64,000 nucleotides of DNA from Paenibacillus sp. Marseille-Q4541 (lineage in GTDB: Bacteria; Bacillota; Bacilli; Paenibacillales; Paenibacillaceae): NCBI RefSeq assembly GCF_018310695.1, contig NZ_JAGXCY010000005.1, positions 186,001-250,000 on the forward strand, read 5' to 3'. Positions 7,288 to 17,678 of the stretch are shown piece after piece. The first letter of the stretch is position 1; the number at the start of each line of letters is the position of its first letter. The notes below the pieces were generated by a model. The model was not told the DNA's origin and did not search any database. It saw only the letters and a list, made by a program, of their open reading frames with translations. A program made the position numbers and the translations under genes.

Positions 7288-9183
7288 ATGAATATTTTTG
7301 AACGCGTTGCTGAATTTCGAGCGGAAACCGATCGATTGTCATGGACGGGGACATTTAAAGACTATATTCAGATTTTGCAAAAAGATCCTACTCCAGCAAT
7401 GACTGCTCACGCAAGGGTGTACGAAATGATAAAGTCATATGGTGTAGAAGAAAGTGGTGGGCATAAGCGATACAAGTTTTTTGAACAAGAAATTTTTGGA
7501 CTAGACCGCAGTGTAGAAAGGCTTGTTGAAGAGTACTTTCATTCAGCTGCAAGAAGGCTTGATGTTCGAAAACGGATTTTGCTATTAATGGGTCCGGTAA
7601 GTGGGGGGAAATCGACACTCGTTACGTTGCTAAAACGTGGACTTGAACAATTTTCCCGCACGGAAAAAGGGGCAGTTTATGCTATTGAGGGATGCCCTAT
7701 GCATGAAGATCCACTGCATTTGATTCCGTTAGAGCTAAGACCTGAAGTGGAAAAAGAACTAGGCGTTCGTATTGAAGGGAATTTGTGCCCATCTTGCCAG
7801 ATGAGAGTTCGAACAGAATACGATGGTGACATTGAAGAAGTACGGGTGGAACGTGTCTTTATTTCGGAAGATAGCCGTGTGGGTATCGGAACTTTTAGTC
7901 CTTCTGATCCAAAGTCACAAGATATTGCTGACCTGACCGGCAGTATTGATTTCTCTACTATTACCGAATACGGATCCGAATCTGATCCGCGTGCGTACCG
8001 GTTTGATGGAGAGCTGAATAAAGCCAATCGTGGTCTCATGGAATTTCAAGAAATGCTCAAATGCGATGAAAAGTTTCTGTGGAATTTACTCTCTTTGACT
8101 CAAGAAGGGAATTTCAAAGCAGGTCGGTTTGCCCTAATTAGCGCTGATGAGCTTATCGTTGCTCATACCAATGAATCCGAGTATAAATCGTTTATATCAA
8201 ATAAAAAAAATGAAGCACTGCAATCCCGGATGATCGTTATGCCGGTCCCTTACAACTTAAAGGTTTCCGAAGAAGAAAAAATTTATAAAAAGCTGATTGA
8301 GCAAAGCGATATGCGCCATGTGCATATTGCCCCGCATGCACTCAAGACAGCTGCGATTTTCTCCATACTTACTCGTTTAAAAGAATCGAAGAAACAAGGA
8401 ATGGATCTTGTTAAAAAAATGCGTATGTATGACGGACAGGAAGTGGAAGGTTACAAAGAGGCAGACCTCAAGGAAATGCAGAATGAGTATCTTGAGGAAG
8501 GAATGACTGGAATTGATCCCCGTTATGTCATTAACCGAATCTCAAGTGCTCTAATTAAACAAGATCTGGAATGCATCAATGCACTCGATATTCTAAGAGC
8601 AATTAAGGATGGCTTGGATCAGCATGCTTCGATCACGAAGGAAGAACGTGAGAAATACCTCAATTTCATCTCCATTGCACGTAAAGAGTATGATGAGCTA
8701 GCGAAGAAAGAAGTTCAAAAAGCCTTTGTCTATTCTTTTGAAGAGTCTGCTAAAACATTGTTTGAGAATTACCTGGATAACATTGAAGCTTTCTGCAACT
8801 GGTCCAAAATTCGCGATCCTTTGACCGATGAAACAATGGATCCGGATGAGCGCCTCATGCGCTCTATAGAAGAGCAGATCGGAGTATCTGAAAATGCCAA
8901 AAAAGCGTTCCGTGAAGAAATTCTGATTCGAATTTCTGCATATTCTCGAAAAGATAAAAAGTTTGATTACAATAGTCATGATCGTCTGCGGGAAGCTATT
9001 GAGAAGAAACTGTTTGCCGATCTAAAAGATATTGTGAAGATTACAACATCAACCAAAACACCAGATGCAATTCAGTTGAAGCGAATTAACGAGGTCAGTA
9101 CAAGACTCATTGATGAGCACGGATACTGCCCGGTTTGCGCCAACGAACTTTTACGTTATGTCGGTAGCCTGTTAAACCGTTAA
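7288..9183 (+). CDS. prkA: PrkA serine protein kinase / AAA+ sporulation protein
   Basis: A protein of 631 residues, the usual PrkA length. It has an N-terminal PrkA AAA domain with the P-loop GPVSGGKST at residues 102-110. A Cys set follows (GCPMHEDPL, then LCPSCQMR). The C-terminal PrkA domain ends CPVCANELLRYVGSLL. PrkA acts in sporulation and stress adaptation, reported as a serine kinase and, more recently, as an AAA+ protease-like protein. The start was placed at ATG 7288, 11 bases after GGGAGG, because family members begin at this point; an ATG at 7261 is also in frame. yhbH and spoVR, its usual partners in other genomes, lie 4-9 kb away. Confidence 0.93.
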   Translation: MNIFERVAEFRAETDRLSWTGTFKDYIQILQKDPTPAMTAHARVYEMIKSYGVEESGGHKRYKFFEQEIFGLDRSVERLVEEYFHSAARRLDVRKRILLLMGPVSGGKSTLVTLLKRGLEQFSRTEKGAVYAIEGCPMHEDPLHLIPLELRPEVEKELGVRIEGNLCPSCQMRVRTEYDGDIEEVRVERVFISEDSRVGIGTFSPSDPKSQDIADLTGSIDFSTITEYGSESDPRAYRFDGELNKANRGLMEFQEMLKCDEKFLWNLLSLTQEGNFKAGRFALISADELIVAHTNESEYKSFISNKKNEALQSRMIVMPVPYNLKVSEEEKIYKKLIEQSDMRHVHIAPHALKTAAIFSILTRLKESKKQGMDLVKKMRMYDGQEVEGYKEADLKEMQNEYLEEGMTGIDPRYVINRISSALIKQDLECINALDILRAIKDGLDQHASITKEEREKYLNFISIARKEYDELAKKEVQKAFVYSFEESAKTLFENYLDNIEAFCNWSKIRDPLTDETMDPDERLMRSIEEQIGVSENAKKAFREEILIRISAYSRKDKKFDYNSHDRLREAIEKKLFADLKDIVKITTSTKTPDAIQLKRINEVSTRLIDEHGYCPVCANELLRYVGSLLNR

Positions 9184-9252
9184 TGCTATTCGTGTAATCC
9201 TTGCTCGACTGTAGTACATGGTTTTCTCATCCATCCACTTTCTATTAATAGC

Positions 9253-9304
9253 AGCGTTAACTTTTGGCGGGCCATCTGGCAGCCAGGTTAACGCTTTTTA
9301 TTTT
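9253..9304 (+). terminator. Intrinsic terminator after prkA
   Basis: AGCGTTAAC (9253-9261) pairs with GTTAACGCT (9287-9295); the 25-base loop holds a smaller GGC/GCC stem, and TTTTTATTTTTTT follows. Confidence 0.8.
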
Positions 9305-9435
9305 TTTGAAAGGAAGGATTTACTAAAATAGGACTTTGGGAGTATGCCTACCTAGTGTTTTCGTTCTATAATGGTCAAAGTGTGAAAGAAGTTTAATATT
9401 AGAATAAAATGGAAAGAAAGAGGAGTCAATTGGTG

Positions 9436-10446
9436 ATGATGAATGTTTCAAAAGAAAGACAAAAACAGCTTGATTTTATCGGGCTTACTAATCAGGAACT
9501 GGAGCTTCTTAAAAAACATCGTCCCGTTTTCGAGCAAATTGTGGAAAAGGTTGTAGATCGACTATACGATCATATTGGTCAGATCGAAGAACTAAGAACA
9601 ATGATTGAAAAGCATTCGACCATCGAACGTCTGAAGGAAACTCAACGTTGGTATTTTATATCTTTAACGGATGGGGTCATTGATGAAGCATTTATTGAGA
9701 AAAGAATTCGGGTTGGGTTAGTACATTCTCGAATTGGGCTAAATACCGATTTCTACCTCGGGAGTTATATGATTTATCTGGACATAGCGACCCAGAATTT
9801 GCAAGAAGTGCTTCCTGACAGCTGGTATCCTGTTATTCATGCACTGAGTAAGATGTTTAATTTAGATTCACAGCTCGTACTTGAGGCTTATGAAGCGAAG
9901 GAAAAAGAAAAGATTAATGACATCGTAAAAGATCAGGAATTGATGTTAAAAGCGATTACAGAAGTATCCCAGAAGCTTACCGGAATGATTGACGAACTAC
10001 ATAGTAACACACAAGTAATTTCAAGAACGGCTGGAGAGACAGCAGCGTCACAAGAATCAGCCCATGGACTGATTGATGATCTGCATCAAGAAGTGCATCA
10101 AATTCAAAAGATGGGCACGCTGATTCGGGAAATATCGGATCAAAGCCATCTCCTTGGACTCAATGCAGCAATAGAGGCGGCACATGCTGGGGATAGCGGA
10201 AGAGGTTTTGAAATTGTTGCTGGTGAAATCCGTAAGCTCGCAACAGGATCGCGCAAAGCTATGGAGCAAATACAAGGAGTACTAGACAGCATTATGACGA
10301 AACTTGCACAAGTAAGAAAAGAATCGGACAATACGACAGGAAATACTGAAAGACAAGTCCACATTTCCAAAGAATTAATGGCTTTTGTACAGATGATGGA
10401 AGAGGTCTCGCAAGATTTAAAAGAGTTACAGAAACATCATGTGTGA
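9436..10446 (+). CDS. Globin-coupled heme sensor, HemAT-like (short signalling domain)
   Basis: A soluble protein of 336 residues. The sensor globin (about 10-165) has His97 in RVGLVHSRIGL as the likely proximal heme ligand. A helical linker leads to an MCP-like signalling region with the hairpin tip ISDQSHLLGLNAAIEAAHAG (233-252) and GRGFEIVAGEIRKLA. Such proteins sense oxygen and steer chemotaxis through CheA/CheW. No membrane segment. The chain stops about 65 residues after the tip region, so the return helix is shorter than in Bacillus subtilis HemAT. Start: AGGAG (9421-9425) serves GTG 9433 or ATG 9436; the frame is open from 9409. No chemotaxis genes are adjacent. Confidence 0.85.
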   Translation: MMNVSKERQKQLDFIGLTNQELELLKKHRPVFEQIVEKVVDRLYDHIGQIEELRTMIEKHSTIERLKETQRWYFISLTDGVIDEAFIEKRIRVGLVHSRIGLNTDFYLGSYMIYLDIATQNLQEVLPDSWYPVIHALSKMFNLDSQLVLEAYEAKEKEKINDIVKDQELMLKAITEVSQKLTGMIDELHSNTQVISRTAGETAASQESAHGLIDDLHQEVHQIQKMGTLIREISDQSHLLGLNAAIEAAHAGDSGRGFEIVAGEIRKLATGSRKAMEQIQGVLDSIMTKLAQVRKESDNTTGNTERQVHISKELMAFVQMMEEVSQDLKELQKHHV

Positions 10447-10584
10447 AAGCAAGAACAAGAAAGCGCATTCATTTGATCTATGAGGTTTGATGCTTTTCCG
10501 TTATAATGGAGATTATGTAGGCTGAAAGCTTAGAGCCTAGCTAATAAAAAACGGATAGATAATGATTGATATAGAGGTGATCAA

Positions 10585-11595
10585 ATGGCATCGATACATG
10601 ATGTGGCCAAAGAAGCTGGGGTCTCAGTTGCTACCGTTTCCAAGGTGCTGAATGATTATCCCGATGTAAGTGATAAAACTCGCAAAAAAGTAAATCTGGT
10701 GATCGAGCAATTGCATTACCAACCGAATGTTGTCGCTCGTGGTCTGGTGAAAAGAAGATCCTGGACAGTCGGCATTCTCCTCACGGTTCCATTTACAAAC
10801 CCATTTGTTGCGGAACTGCTGGAGGGGATTAAAACGGCGCTAGAAAATAGCGGATACGATCTTGTTCGTCTATCTACCCGGTTTGAAGATCCCAATTATT
10901 CATTCATTAAACATTGCCGCAGCCGAAATGTGGATGGGGTCGTTGTGTTTGGTGTAGAACGAGATAATCCGAGTATAGATGAACTCATTCATTCCGACAT
11001 TCCTACGATGTTTGTGGATACAGATATTGTTGGTAAACGTGCCGGGTATATCATGACAGATAACCAGAACGCCATTCAGATGAGTGTAAAACACTTGTAT
11101 GAGCTCGGTCATGAGCAGATCGCTTACATCTCAGGTACACTTGGACCAACAATTGCCAATATGAGGTTGGAAGGTTACAGGCAAGGACTGAAAAGCTGCA
11201 ATTTACCTTATTTGACATCATATCTAGAGGTTTGTGATTACTCCTTTGACGGAGGGGCAGCTGCAATGCGGCGTCTGCTTCAGTTGAAAGAACCTCCTAC
11301 AGGTGTTGTTTGTACATCAGATTTGTCGGCTTTTGGAGCGATCTATGAAATAGAAAGACATGGGCTTTGTGTGCCTGAGAATATCTCTGTAATCGGTTTT
11401 GACAATACCTATCACGCCCAAGTCTTTAAACCCAATTTAACAACGATTAACCAAAATATATATTCAATCGGAATCAGGTCCATCGAATGTCTCATTGCTT
11501 TGATAGAGAACCCAGATTTTTCTCCTCCAGTCATTATGGAACCTTCCGAACTGATTATTAGACAAACAACAGCAAGCCAGATATCCATTCATTGA
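10585..11595 (+). CDS. LacI/GalR-family transcriptional regulator
   Basis: A protein of 336 residues. Residues 1-50 are the LacI helix-turn-helix (IHDVAKEAGVSVATVSKVLN) with hinge helix PNVVARGL. The rest is a periplasmic-binding-protein-like effector domain with VDGVVVFG, FVDTDIVG and ISVIGFDN motifs. It would repress genes in response to a small molecule, often a sugar. No sugar operon is adjacent, so it probably acts at a distance or on itself. Domain lengths are normal. AGAGGTGATCAA precedes the ATG. A terminator follows. Confidence 0.88.
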   Translation: MASIHDVAKEAGVSVATVSKVLNDYPDVSDKTRKKVNLVIEQLHYQPNVVARGLVKRRSWTVGILLTVPFTNPFVAELLEGIKTALENSGYDLVRLSTRFEDPNYSFIKHCRSRNVDGVVVFGVERDNPSIDELIHSDIPTMFVDTDIVGKRAGYIMTDNQNAIQMSVKHLYELGHEQIAYISGTLGPTIANMRLEGYRQGLKSCNLPYLTSYLEVCDYSFDGGAAAMRRLLQLKEPPTGVVCTSDLSAFGAIYEIERHGLCVPENISVIGFDNTYHAQVFKPNLTTINQNIYSIGIRSIECLIALIENPDFSPPVIMEPSELIIRQTTASQISIH

Positions 11596-11606
11596 TTAAA
11601 AAAAGA

Positions 11607-11675
11607 GGCATCTCCAGAATGAACTATTGTGACGTAAGTCAGCAAGAAGTTCAGATTCTAGAGGTGCTTTTTTTG
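11607..11675 (+). terminator. Intrinsic terminator after LacI-family gene
   Basis: GCATCTCCAGAAT and GAACT in the left arm pair with AGTTC and ATTCTAGAGGTGC in the right arm with small mismatches. A T-run follows the right arm. Confidence 0.7.
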
Positions 11676-11842
11676 TTAAATACAGCTTTATTTTTCAGTC
11701 TGTCGGATTCTTTATAAGAAATTTGTCCAAATTTAACGGAATGTCTATCATGACAGGAACACGCACTATATAATGGTAAAGGTAAGATGAATGTAAAATA
11801 CAAATATACTTATTTGCTATGAATATAAAGGGGTACAATTCT

Positions 11843-12547
11843 TTGAATAAATTACTAAAGGCGCTTATGTTGCTGACAGCGATTATGCTGATTGGCAGTG
11901 TTGTTGTTTATGCAGAATTAAAGGGGACATCCCCATCAAATATAGAGTTAAATAAAGAAAAAAAGCTAGAAAATACACAGGAATCAGAACAAGTTGAACA
12001 AGATAAAGGGACTACGTTTCCGTCTCTACCGATCGCTGAAATAACTGGAACGGATAACCGATTGTACTCGCAAAACGAATCGGAAGGTGTTTATGCAGGG
12101 TTTCTTCTGGACTGGGAGGGAAAAAGTGCCGAATTCGAATGGAAAAGTGTTGCATCTTCTGCTGTTCCAGTAGAGTTGTTATCCGTAGATGTAACCGGCG
12201 ATGGAACGAAGGATGCCATCGTTACGTTGCCGGTAGCGAGCGGAACCGGTGTATATGTGGAAGAGATTCATGTCGTAAACGGACAAACTTTACAAGAGGA
12301 GCAGGTAGAGGATGCAGCAGCTGCTGCAGTCAAATGGGCTGCTTCGAATCCGGAATTAAATGAACAGGACGAGCTACTCATGAATCATATCGATTATCAA
12401 ATAAATGAGGATAACCAGCTTACTGCCATTATCGGAGTAGCTATTTCTCCCTCAGTATATATTGGTGAGCTGACCTTAACATACGTATATGACAATCATG
12501 AAGAAGTGTTGAAAGTAAACACGGTTTCATATGCTGCTTTTGAATAA
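11843..12547 (+). CDS. Secreted or membrane-anchored hypothetical protein
   Basis: About 234 residues from TTG 11843, which stands 9 bases after AAAGGGG; an ATG at 11819 in the same frame has no good ribosome site. The N-terminus (KLLKALMLLTAIMLIGSV) is a signal peptide or anchor ending near VVVYAE. A charged linker follows (KEKKLENTQESEQVEQ). The remainder reads like a repeat-containing extracellular domain, with DVTGDGTKDAIVTLPV resembling an FG-GAP-like or calcium-binding loop. I do not recognise a family. TATAAT (about 11770) lies upstream as a possible -10. Confidence 0.6.
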   Translation: MNKLLKALMLLTAIMLIGSVVVYAELKGTSPSNIELNKEKKLENTQESEQVEQDKGTTFPSLPIAEITGTDNRLYSQNESEGVYAGFLLDWEGKSAEFEWKSVASSAVPVELLSVDVTGDGTKDAIVTLPVASGTGVYVEEIHVVNGQTLQEEQVEDAAAAAVKWAASNPELNEQDELLMNHIDYQINEDNQLTAIIGVAISPSVYIGELTLTYVYDNHEEVLKVNTVSYAAFE

Positions 12548-12579
12548 AAAAATCCCGAAGAAGATCGACTTCCTCGGGA
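12546..12579 (-). terminator. Intrinsic terminator of SEC-C gene
   Basis: TCCCGAAGAAG (12553-12563) and CTTCCTCGGGA (12569-12579) pair with one mismatch. Read on the - strand, the stem is followed by a T-run, so it terminates the SEC-C gene. Confidence 0.75.
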
Positions 12580-12601
12580 ATGTGCCCATATTTTTTACAA
12601 G

Positions 12602-13171
12602 TTACACGGTTTGCAGTGCAAAGGACTTGTTATCAGAGAACTCGGCAAGCTGATTTGCGCATTTGGACAGAGTGGTAGCAGAAACATCATGTTTTGCTGC
12701 TAGTTCAGCCTGACTTACTGTCTTCCCAAGCTTTGTTGCAATCAGGTATTCTAGAGCCCCTGCATAACCACCCGGTTTACGATAGCGTGGTGCTTCGCTT
12801 TGGCTGTAGTCGCTCCACAGCTTTGCCAGCTGTGCTTGCTGATCGTAAGACAATGCATATTCCTTGGCTAGTTCAGGAATAATCGAAGCGGCTAGCTCGC
12901 GGTGCGTTTCGTTTTCCCATGGTAATTCAGTAAGGTCAAGTTCTTTGTCTGTAGATGGTACGGATGAAGCTGCTACAGATGAAGATGTTTCAGGTACTAC
13001 TTTTGCCGTTTGGGCAGTTGTGGAAACAGCTCGTCTAGAACCAGTAACCACTTCGACAGATGTGGCTACTCGAACGTTACGCTGTTGTTCTTTGTCTTTT
13101 TCGAGACAGCATTTTTTATATTTTTTTCCACTGCCACAGTGGCACGGTTCGTTTCTACCGATGTTGGTCAA
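12602..13171 (-). CDS. SEC-C motif protein
   Basis: A protein of 189 residues with an N-terminal SEC-C zinc motif, NEPCHCGSGKKYKKCC (residues 7-22), in which Cys10, Cys12, Cys21 and Cys22 would bind zinc. The motif is named after the SecA C-terminus and is found in many uncharacterised proteins. A Ser/Thr/Val-rich linker (30-75) leads to a helical C-terminal region with AAKHDVSATTLSKCANQLAEF, which looks like a helix-turn-helix. It may therefore be a DNA- or protein-binding adaptor; this is inference. A terminator follows. Confidence 0.75.
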   Translation of the reverse strand: MTNIGRNEPCHCGSGKKYKKCCLEKDKEQQRNVRVATSVEVVTGSRRAVSTTAQTAKVVPETSSSVAASSVPSTDKELDLTELPWENETHRELAASIIPELAKEYALSYDQQAQLAKLWSDYSQSEAPRYRKPGGYAGALEYLIATKLGKTVSQAELAAKHDVSATTLSKCANQLAEFSDNKSFALQTV

Positions 13172-13324
13172 GTTTGTTCGCTCCTTTATTCAATCGCAGA
13201 AAATTCTAGTGATGAGCGCTCGTTTACTATAAGGCGCTGACAAAAGTTGATTATAACATATTTATGGGCTTTGTATGTATACGGGCTTTAGATGCAAAGC
13301 ACATCTATTATTCAATTTACCCCA

Positions 13325-13367
13325 TGAAAAAGCCTGTTTCAACCCATATTTGAGTTAAAACAGGCTT
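13325..13367 (-). terminator. Intrinsic terminator of spoVR operon
   Basis: AAGCCTGTTT (13330-13339) pairs with AAACAGGCTT (13358-13367). On the - strand the stem ends in TTTTTC. It lies just after the SpoVR stop. Confidence 0.8.
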
Positions 13368-13383
13368 ATAACTGGGAAAAGTG

Positions 13384-14832
13384 CTAAGTTAGTAATTTTC
13401 TGTGTAGTTTTTTTCCATCAAATGTAAACGAAACGGGTTTATCATCAATGATCGTTTCAAGATGAACGGCACGACCCCATAATTTATATACGTAAGGAAG
13501 CGTTCGCTCCATATATTTCAAATCAAGTTCAATGCCTTCATACTGGTGTTTCAATACGATTTCGCCGGTGCGAAGATAATCAGCATCTTTGACAACAAGA
13601 TAAGGAGATCCTCCATTTACACGGGCAAAGATGAGTTGGTCTCGAATATTTTCCCATGACTTATCGGTGATTTTCCAATCGGGACCTTTTTTCTCGAACA
13701 CATATAGATCAAGATCTTCGACCAGTTGTTTCGTCATGTAGTTACGAATGAAAGAGGTATCCGAATCATACTCACGCACTTCGAACATTTTAGCCCGGCC
13801 CCCGCCGGGATTACGGCCGAGTCGTTCCTGTTCATACGCCGTTGGACGATCCCATCTTTTTTCAATATCTTCGAAGATTTTGAGACCGAGATAATAAGGG
13901 TTAAGACTTTGTTTGGAAGGCTGTACGACAGAGGCATTCAGCATCGCATATTCGACTGCTTCATCACTCGTAAGGTCAAGTTCACGGATGATGCGCTGAT
14001 GCCAATAGGAAGCCCAGCCTTCGTTCATAATCTTTGTTTCCATCTGTGGCCAGAAATAGAGCATCTCTTCACGAAGCATGCTCATGATGTCTCTTTGCCA
14101 GTCAGATAACACTTCAGAAAATTCTTGTACGAACCACATGATATCTTTCTCAGGTTCTGGTGGAAAACGGTGCACCTGATGGATACTTGGATCAGGACCC
14201 TGAGGTGCCGTTGCTCCGATATTCCATAGATCGTCATAACGTCCGGGAGGACGGACGTCTTGATCTGGATTTTTTTGTTCTTTGATTTTGAGTTCCATAT
14301 AGCGTTGTTTATCAAGATGCCTAGGTTTAATGAGCTGTGGATCGACATGCTCCTGAATGGCGAGTACCGCATCGATAAAGGACTCGACTGCATCTGTACC
14401 ATATTCAAGTTCATATTGTTTAATACGGTCAGCAGTAGCGGCCATACTCTCGACCATATTCCTGTTTGACATAGAGAAACGGGCATTGTTCTTGAAGAAG
14501 TCACAGTGCGCAAGAACATGCGCTACGATCAGTTTATTTTGTATAAGCGAATTACCGTCCAGTAGGAAAGCGTAACATGGATCCGAATTAATGACGAGCT
14601 CATAAATTTTACTGAGTCCAAAATCGTATTGCATCTTCATTTTTTGGAAAGTTTTCCCGAAACTCCAATGACTGAACCTGGTCGGCATTCCATAGGCACC
14701 AAAAGTATAAATAATATCAGAAGGGCAGATTTCGTAGCGCATGGAGTAATAGTCAAGCCCAAATCCGTTTGCGATTTCCATGATTTCGTCGATAGCGTAT
14801 TCAAGATCTTTCATTTCGCTCTCATTGCTCAT
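13384..14832 (-). CDS. spoVR: Stage V sporulation protein R (SpoVR)
   Basis: A protein of 482 residues, normal for SpoVR. Recognised by the conserved stretch [20 protein letters not shown], then HWSFGKTFQ and the His-rich [11 protein letters not shown], plus [16 protein letters not shown] in the middle. SpoVR is needed for normal spore cortex formation in Bacillus subtilis, and a SpoVR/YcgB homologue in other bacteria works with PrkA/YeaG and YhbH/YeaH; the biochemical role is unclear. The start overlaps the stop of yhbH by 4 bases (ATGA), so the two are co-translated. Sigma-E control is known for the family, not shown here. Confidence 0.94.
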   Translation of the reverse strand: MSNESEMKDLEYAIDEIMEIANGFGLDYYSMRYEICPSDIIYTFGAYGMPTRFSHWSFGKTFQKMKMQYDFGLSKIYELVINSDPCYAFLLDGNSLIQNKLIVAHVLAHCDFFKNNARFSMSNRNMVESMAATADRIKQYELEYGTDAVESFIDAVLAIQEHVDPQLIKPRHLDKQRYMELKIKEQKNPDQDVRPPGRYDDLWNIGATAPQGPDPSIHQVHRFPPEPEKDIMWFVQEFSEVLSDWQRDIMSMLREEMLYFWPQMETKIMNEGWASYWHQRIIRELDLTSDEAVEYAMLNASVVQPSKQSLNPYYLGLKIFEDIEKRWDRPTAYEQERLGRNPGGGRAKMFEVREYDSDTSFIRNYMTKQLVEDLDLYVFEKKGPDWKITDKSWENIRDQLIFARVNGGSPYLVVKDADYLRTGEIVLKHQYEGIELDLKYMERTLPYVYKLWGRAVHLETIIDDKPVSFTFDGKKLHRKLLT

Positions 14833-15995
14833 GAAACGCTGCCCCCTTCCTTATTATGAAAAAAGGTACGCAGTGCTTTATATACTTCGCCCTTCTCTTT
14901 GATGACATAGTACATGAATTGGTCCATCTTGATATTGCGATAGGCAGACATGAGTGTACTGCTGCGGTTATACTGATTGACTTCACCATAGCCGAACATA
15001 TTGCTCCGCTTGAGCAGTTCGCCAATCAACTTGACACAGCGTTCATTATCGCTAGTCAGATTGTCACCGTCAGAGAAGTGAAACGGATAAATGTTGTAAC
15101 TGGAAGGCGGATAGCGCTGGTCGATAATTTCAAGTGCTTTAATATAGGCCGAAGAGCAGATTGTTCCGCCACTTTCTCCGCGGGTGAAAAATTCTTCTTC
15201 CGTTACTTCTTTCGCTTCCGTATGATGGGCGAGAAAGACAATCTCAACTTTTTCGTATTGTTTGCGCAAGAAACGGGTCATCCAGAAAAAGAAGCTTCGC
15301 GCACAATATTTTTCGAAAGAACCCATGGATCCGGATGTATCCATCATCGCAATAATGACTGCATTGGAGTGAGGAATAACGGTATCGTCCCAAGTTTTAT
15401 AGCGAAGATCATCTGGGCTGATATGATGGATCCCTGGATTTCCGGTCGTTGCATTTCGGCGTAAGTTTTCAAGGATCGTCCGTTTCTTATCGATGTTGGA
15501 CTGCATTCCTTTTTTACGGATATCGTTAAAAATAATGCTTTTCGTCTCAATTTCTTCTTTGTCTTTTTGTTTCAGATGGGGCAGAGAGAGCTCGGAGAAT
15601 AACATGTTTTCTAGGTCTTCCATGCTGATTTCAGCTTCTACAATGTCATGGCCTGGTTGATCGCCTGCTTTTTCACCTTTCCCTGGTTTTTGACTGGCAG
15701 GATCGCGACCGATGACATCACCAACTTGACTATCTCCATCGCCTTGGCCAACATGCTTTTGCTTTTGATAATTATAAACGAAACGATATTCATCTAGGCT
15801 TCTGATCGGAACCTTAATGATCTGCTGGCCATCGGACATAATGATATTTTCCTCAGTAATAAGGTCGGGCAGGTTCTGCTTAATGATTTCCTTCACCTTC
15901 TGCTGATGGCGCTGCTGATCTTGGTAACCTTTACGGTGAAGAGACCAATCTTCTTTCGAAACGACAAATGAGTAAGGATGGCGAGAATCCGGCAT
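14829..15995 (-). CDS. yhbH: YhbH/YeaH sporulation protein (DUF444)
   Basis: A protein of 388 residues from ATG 15995; the frame extends upstream to 16127, but family members begin near [16 protein letters not shown] and a G-rich ribosome site (GGGGGGGTG) precedes this ATG. The C-terminal half is a von Willebrand A-like fold with the metal site DTSGSMG, followed by [11 protein letters not shown] and [10 protein letters not shown] charged linker with [10 protein letters not shown] lies between. It usually acts with PrkA and SpoVR during sporulation or starvation. First gene of yhbH-spoVR. Confidence 0.93.
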   Translation of the reverse strand: MPDSRHPYSFVVSKEDWSLHRKGYQDQQRHQQKVKEIIKQNLPDLITEENIIMSDGQQIIKVPIRSLDEYRFVYNYQKQKHVGQGDGDSQVGDVIGRDPASQKPGKGEKAGDQPGHDIVEAEISMEDLENMLFSELSLPHLKQKDKEEIETKSIIFNDIRKKGMQSNIDKKRTILENLRRNATTGNPGIHHISPDDLRYKTWDDTVIPHSNAVIIAMMDTSGSMGSFEKYCARSFFFWMTRFLRKQYEKVEIVFLAHHTEAKEVTEEEFFTRGESGGTICSSAYIKALEIIDQRYPPSSYNIYPFHFSDGDNLTSDNERCVKLIGELLKRSNMFGYGEVNQYNRSSTLMSAYRNIKMDQFMYYVIKEKGEVYKALRTFFHNKEGGSVS

Positions 15996-16248
15996 ATTAG
16001 GCACCCCCCCTGAAAATTGCGGCACAGTTTGGCCTGCTTGTAAATTAAGTATATTCACGGGCATGGATGATATGTGATGACATGAATATAAAATAGGGGA
16101 CAGCGTGAAATTTTTCGTTCCAATCATTGACGTTAATTGTAAGAAAATGATTCGCTTTTGCTGCGGATCAGTGTATGATGGTTAAAAAGATAAGAAGATA
16201 GGACCGTCACTTTCGTGCATGGTCAAAAGTGCAGGAGGGAATAAACGC

Positions 16249-17664
16249 ATGCAATATCATAGTACTCGAGGACAGGTAAGTGAAGTAGGATTTATCGATG
16301 CATTCCTGATGGGACTTGCTACAGATGGAGGTTTGCTTGTACCAAGTACCATACCTGTCATTTCCAGTGATAAGTTGGAAGAGTGGAGAACTCTTTCCTT
16401 CCAGGACTTAATGCTCGAAATATTCTCCTATTATATGAATGAAGAAATTCCAGAAGACGAACTGAAAAAAATGGTCTATGCAAGCTATAGTACGTTTCGT
16501 CACCAAGAGGTTACTCCGGTTCATCAACTGACGGATGATATATATTTACTTGAATTGTTCCACGGCCCGACGTTTGCCTTTAAGGATATCGCGCTTCAGC
16601 TCATGGGGCAATTATACAGTTACGTGGCTAAACAATATAAACGTCCGATTAATATCCTAGGTGCTACCTCTGGAGACACAGGGGCATCTGCTATTCAAGG
16701 AGTGCGGGGCAAAGAAGGAATTAATATATGTATTTTGCATCCGAATGGCAAAGTAAGTAAGGTTCAAGAGCTTCAGATGACAACAGTTCAGGATGAAAAT
16801 GTACTTAATTTGTCTGTAGAAGGTAACTTTGATGATTGTCAGCGCATGATCAAACAGCTCTTTGCAGATGTGAATTTCAAATCTGAGCATCATTTGTGCG
16901 CGATTAACTCCATCAATATTGTTCGAATTCTAGCTCAGACGGTTTATTATTTCTACGCATATTTCCGTGTTACGGATCTACGCCCTGAACTTAAAGGAAC
17001 TTCGCTGCATTTCAGTGTCCCAACAGGTAACTTTGGCGACATTTTTGCGGGATATCTTGCTTCTCGTATGGGTCTACCCGTTGGTAAACTTGTGCTTGCA
17101 ACGAACGAGAATAATATTCTGGAACGTTTCGTGAAGGAAGGGGTCTATAAACCAGACGGATTCCATACCACATATAGCCCATCCATGGATATTCAGGTGG
17201 CCAGCAATTTTGAAAGATATCTCTATTATGTTTTGGATGAGAATGCAGAACAGACAGCAGAATATATGAACAAATTCCAGGAAAGTGGAGAGATTCAAAT
17301 TCCGCAAGAGTTGCTGGGTAAAGTTCAAGCTGAATTTGCGGCATACGGTGTCATTGGGGCCGAGTGTCTTGCGACAATTAAAAAATATAACGAGAATGAG
17401 AAATATTTGCTTGATCCTCATTCTGCCTGCGGAGTTACAGCAGCGGAACGCACACTCGCAGCAGGTGAAGTTGTCGTTTCTTTAGCTACAGCGCATCCTG
17501 CTAAATTTAATGAATCTATTGAACTTTGCGAGATTGAGCAGGAGTTCCCAGTTCAAATTTCTGCACTCAATGATATGCCTGTTAGCAAAACAGAGGTTGA
17601 AGGAACGATGGATCAAGTGGTAGCAGAGCTACTTCCTTTCTACCATCGTCTGCAAATGAATTAG
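16249..17664 (+). CDS. thrC: Threonine synthase, long form
   Basis: A PLP enzyme of 471 residues converting O-phosphohomoserine to threonine. The N-terminal YHSTRGQVSEVGF is the signature of the long Escherichia coli/fungal type rather than the short (about 350 aa) Bacillus type. Lys112 in FAFKDIALQ is the expected PLP lysine, and GATSGDTGASA holds the substrate phosphate. ATG 16249 follows AGGAGGG by about 10 bases; the upstream ATG at 16219 lies before that site. No hom or thrB is adjacent. A strong terminator separates it from the lasso operon. Confidence 0.93.
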   Translation: MQYHSTRGQVSEVGFIDAFLMGLATDGGLLVPSTIPVISSDKLEEWRTLSFQDLMLEIFSYYMNEEIPEDELKKMVYASYSTFRHQEVTPVHQLTDDIYLLELFHGPTFAFKDIALQLMGQLYSYVAKQYKRPINILGATSGDTGASAIQGVRGKEGINICILHPNGKVSKVQELQMTTVQDENVLNLSVEGNFDDCQRMIKQLFADVNFKSEHHLCAINSINIVRILAQTVYYFYAYFRVTDLRPELKGTSLHFSVPTGNFGDIFAGYLASRMGLPVGKLVLATNENNILERFVKEGVYKPDGFHTTYSPSMDIQVASNFERYLYYVLDENAEQTAEYMNKFQESGEIQIPQELLGKVQAEFAAYGVIGAECLATIKKYNENEKYLLDPHSACGVTAAERTLAAGEVVVSLATAHPAKFNESIELCEIEQEFPVQISALNDMPVSKTEVEGTMDQVVAELLPFYHRLQMN

Positions 17665-17678
17665 AATAGGAATAGTGA

